Source: Chryseobacterium sp. (lineage in GTDB: Bacteria; Bacteroidota; Bacteroidia; Flavobacteriales; Weeksellaceae). Taken from it: DNA of 6,702 bases. Positions 5,553 through 6,702 of the stretch are shown here, piece by piece. The position numbers and the translations under genes are program-made. The stretch lies in contig RDDY01000137.1 of NCBI GenBank assembly GCA_003852805.1, forward strand, positions 1 to 6,702, read 5' to 3'. The stretch's first letter is position 1, and every line of letters begins with the position of its first letter. The notes under the pieces are model-generated. The model was given only the letters and a program-made list of their open reading frames with translations. It made no database searches and was not told the DNA's origin.

Positions 5553-6702
5553 ATGAAAGGATTTATACAGACAATCAAAAACATTTGGAGTCTGAAGGAG
5601 CTCAGGGAAAAGCTGATCCTGACTTTTTCACTGATCCTGGTGTATAGATTCGCCTCATACATTTCTCTACCGGCCATCAACATGGCAGAGGTGGGGAACC
5701 TATTGCAGCATTACCAAAACCAAGGCGGCAGCCAGCAGGGAGCAGGACTTCTCGGGCTGCTGTCTTCCTTTACGGGCGGTGCATTCAGCCGTGCGTCCAT
5801 TATGGCGCTCGGTATCATGCCTTATATCTCGGCATCCATTATCGTACAGCTGATGGGGATGGCCGTTCCTTATCTGCAGAAATTGCAGAAGGACGGTGAG
5901 AGCGGTCGTAAGACGCTGAACCAGATCACGCGCTGGCTTACAGTGGCGGTTTGTTTGGTGCAGGCGCCGTCGTACTTAGGTTCTATCACAGGCATGTTCC
6001 TGCCGTATGCGCAGTTTTCGTCCGCTTATTACGTGGCTCCGCAATCGGTAATGTTCTGGTTGCCGAGTATTGTATTGCTGCTGACCGGATCGATCTTCGC
6101 CATGTGGTTGGGTGAGAAAATCACCGACCGCGGTATCGGTAACGGTATTTCCATCTTGATTATGGTGGGGATATTGGCCGATCTGCCAACGGCATTCATC
6201 CACGAGTTCCAAACACAGACAGGCAAAGGCGGTCTGGGGACCATGGTTATCCTGGTAGAAGTTTTGTTCTGGCTGCTGGTGGTGTTCTTGGCGATCATCC
6301 TTTCGACAGCCGTTCGTAAGATTCCTATTCAGTATGTAAGCAGAGCGCAGGCGCGTGGCAACACAAGCCGCAACCTGATGGAAGGCGCACGCCAGTGGAT
6401 TCCTTTGAAGGTAAATGCTGCGGGCGTTATGCCGATCATCTTTGCTCAGGCGCTTATGTTTGTTCCGGGGTTATTGACAAAGGTTGATGAGACGAACACC
6501 TTCTTTGCAGGTTTCCAAAACGTGTTCAGCTGGCAGTACAACATATTGTTCGCGCTGCTGATCATTGTCTTCTCTTTCTTTTATACGGCCATCACCATTC
6601 CGGTGAATCAGATGGCAGATGATCTGAAGAGAAACGGCGGCCTTATTCCTAAGGTTCGCCCGGGGCAGGAAACCGCAAATTACTTGGATGATATCTTGTC
6701 AA
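5553..6702 (+). CDS. secY: preprotein translocase subunit SecY, 5' part
   Basis: SecY forms the channel of the SecYEG translocon in the inner membrane. The frame opens at ATG 5553 and stays open to the right edge, giving 383 residues of a protein usually about 430-460 long. Approximate membrane segments are TM1 21-40, TM2 80-101, TM3 125-149, TM4 165-187, TM5 196-215, TM6 229-251, TM7 285-306 and TM8 329-350; TM9 and TM10 lie outside. The plug region is about 63-77 (LLGLLSSFTGGAF). Signatures are RASIMALGIMPYISASIIVQL (80-100), the ITDRGIGNGISILI loop (190-203), KIPIQY (256-261), WIPLKVNAAGVMPIIFA (282-298) and the cytosolic loop NGGLIPKVRPGQET (361-374), with Arg369 matching the essential E. 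coli Arg357. Start lies 8 bases after rplO, without a Shine-Dalgarno site. Confidence 0.98.
   Translation, partial: MKGFIQTIKNIWSLKELREKLILTFSLILVYRFASYISLPAINMAEVGNLLQHYQNQGGSQQGAGLLGLLSSFTGGAFSRASIMALGIMPYISASIIVQLMGMAVPYLQKLQKDGESGRKTLNQITRWLTVAVCLVQAPSYLGSITGMFLPYAQFSSAYYVAPQSVMFWLPSIVLLLTGSIFAMWLGEKITDRGIGNGISILIMVGILADLPTAFIHEFQTQTGKGGLGTMVILVEVLFWLLVVFLAIILSTAVRKIPIQYVSRAQARGNTSRNLMEGARQWIPLKVNAAGVMPIIFAQALMFVPGLLTKVDETNTFFAGFQNVFSWQYNILFALLIIVFSFFYTAITIPVNQMADDLKRNGGLIPKVRPGQETANYLDDILS

Noticed and set aside
5976..6298. Two - strand open frames of 78 and 89 codons opposite secY
   Set aside because: They are antisense to conserved SecY membrane segments and carry no recognisable features.
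1..6702. A hidden novel system such as a defence, mobile or biosynthetic cassette
   Set aside because: Every long stretch is accounted for by conserved ribosomal protein genes or secY in standard order, and the two gaps are too short to hold an extra protein gene.

Overview
The window is a stretch of the conserved bacterial S10-spc ribosomal protein cluster. All genes lie on the + strand, in the order rpsC (3' part), rplP, rpmC, rpsQ, rplN, rplX, rplE, rpsN, rpsH, rplF, rplR, rpsE, rpmD, rplO and secY (5' part). The organism looks like a member of the Bacteroidota, most likely a flavobacterium near Chryseobacterium (Weeksellaceae). The reasons are the protein wording, especially uS14, uS8 and uL16, the A-rich gene starts without usable Shine-Dalgarno sites, and a promoter of the Bacteroidota type (TTG, 18 bases, TAnnTTTG) ahead of rpsH. 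The placement comes from remembered family sequences, not a search.

Layout: 1-341 is the C-terminal half of rpsC. 342-450 is a 109-base gap holding a degenerate 7-base repeat in inverted arms. 451-2892 is a tight run of eight genes from rplP to rpsN, with spacers of 3-16 bases and a 1-base overlap between rpsQ and rplN. 2893-3027 is a 135-base gap with an AT-rich inverted repeat, the predicted promoter and a short leader hairpin. 3028-6702 is a second tight run from rpsH to secY, with spacers of 8-18 bases; secY runs off the right edge before its last two membrane segments. No gap exceeds 300 bases.

Function: fourteen genes encode ribosomal proteins. Of the small subunit there are uS3, uS17, uS14, uS8 and uS5, and of the large subunit uL16, uL29, uL14, uL24, uL5, uL6, uL18, uL30 and uL15. 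SecY is the channel through which ribosome-made membrane and exported proteins pass. Co-transcription keeps these products in balance.

This is an ordinary housekeeping region. I see no mobile element, defence system, RNA gene, CRISPR array, broken gene or undescribed protein system. The points worth a second look are in the two longer gaps: a REP-like repeat inside the operon, and an internal promoter placed at rpsN/rpsH instead of at the rpsQ/rplN boundary where E. coli starts its spc operon.
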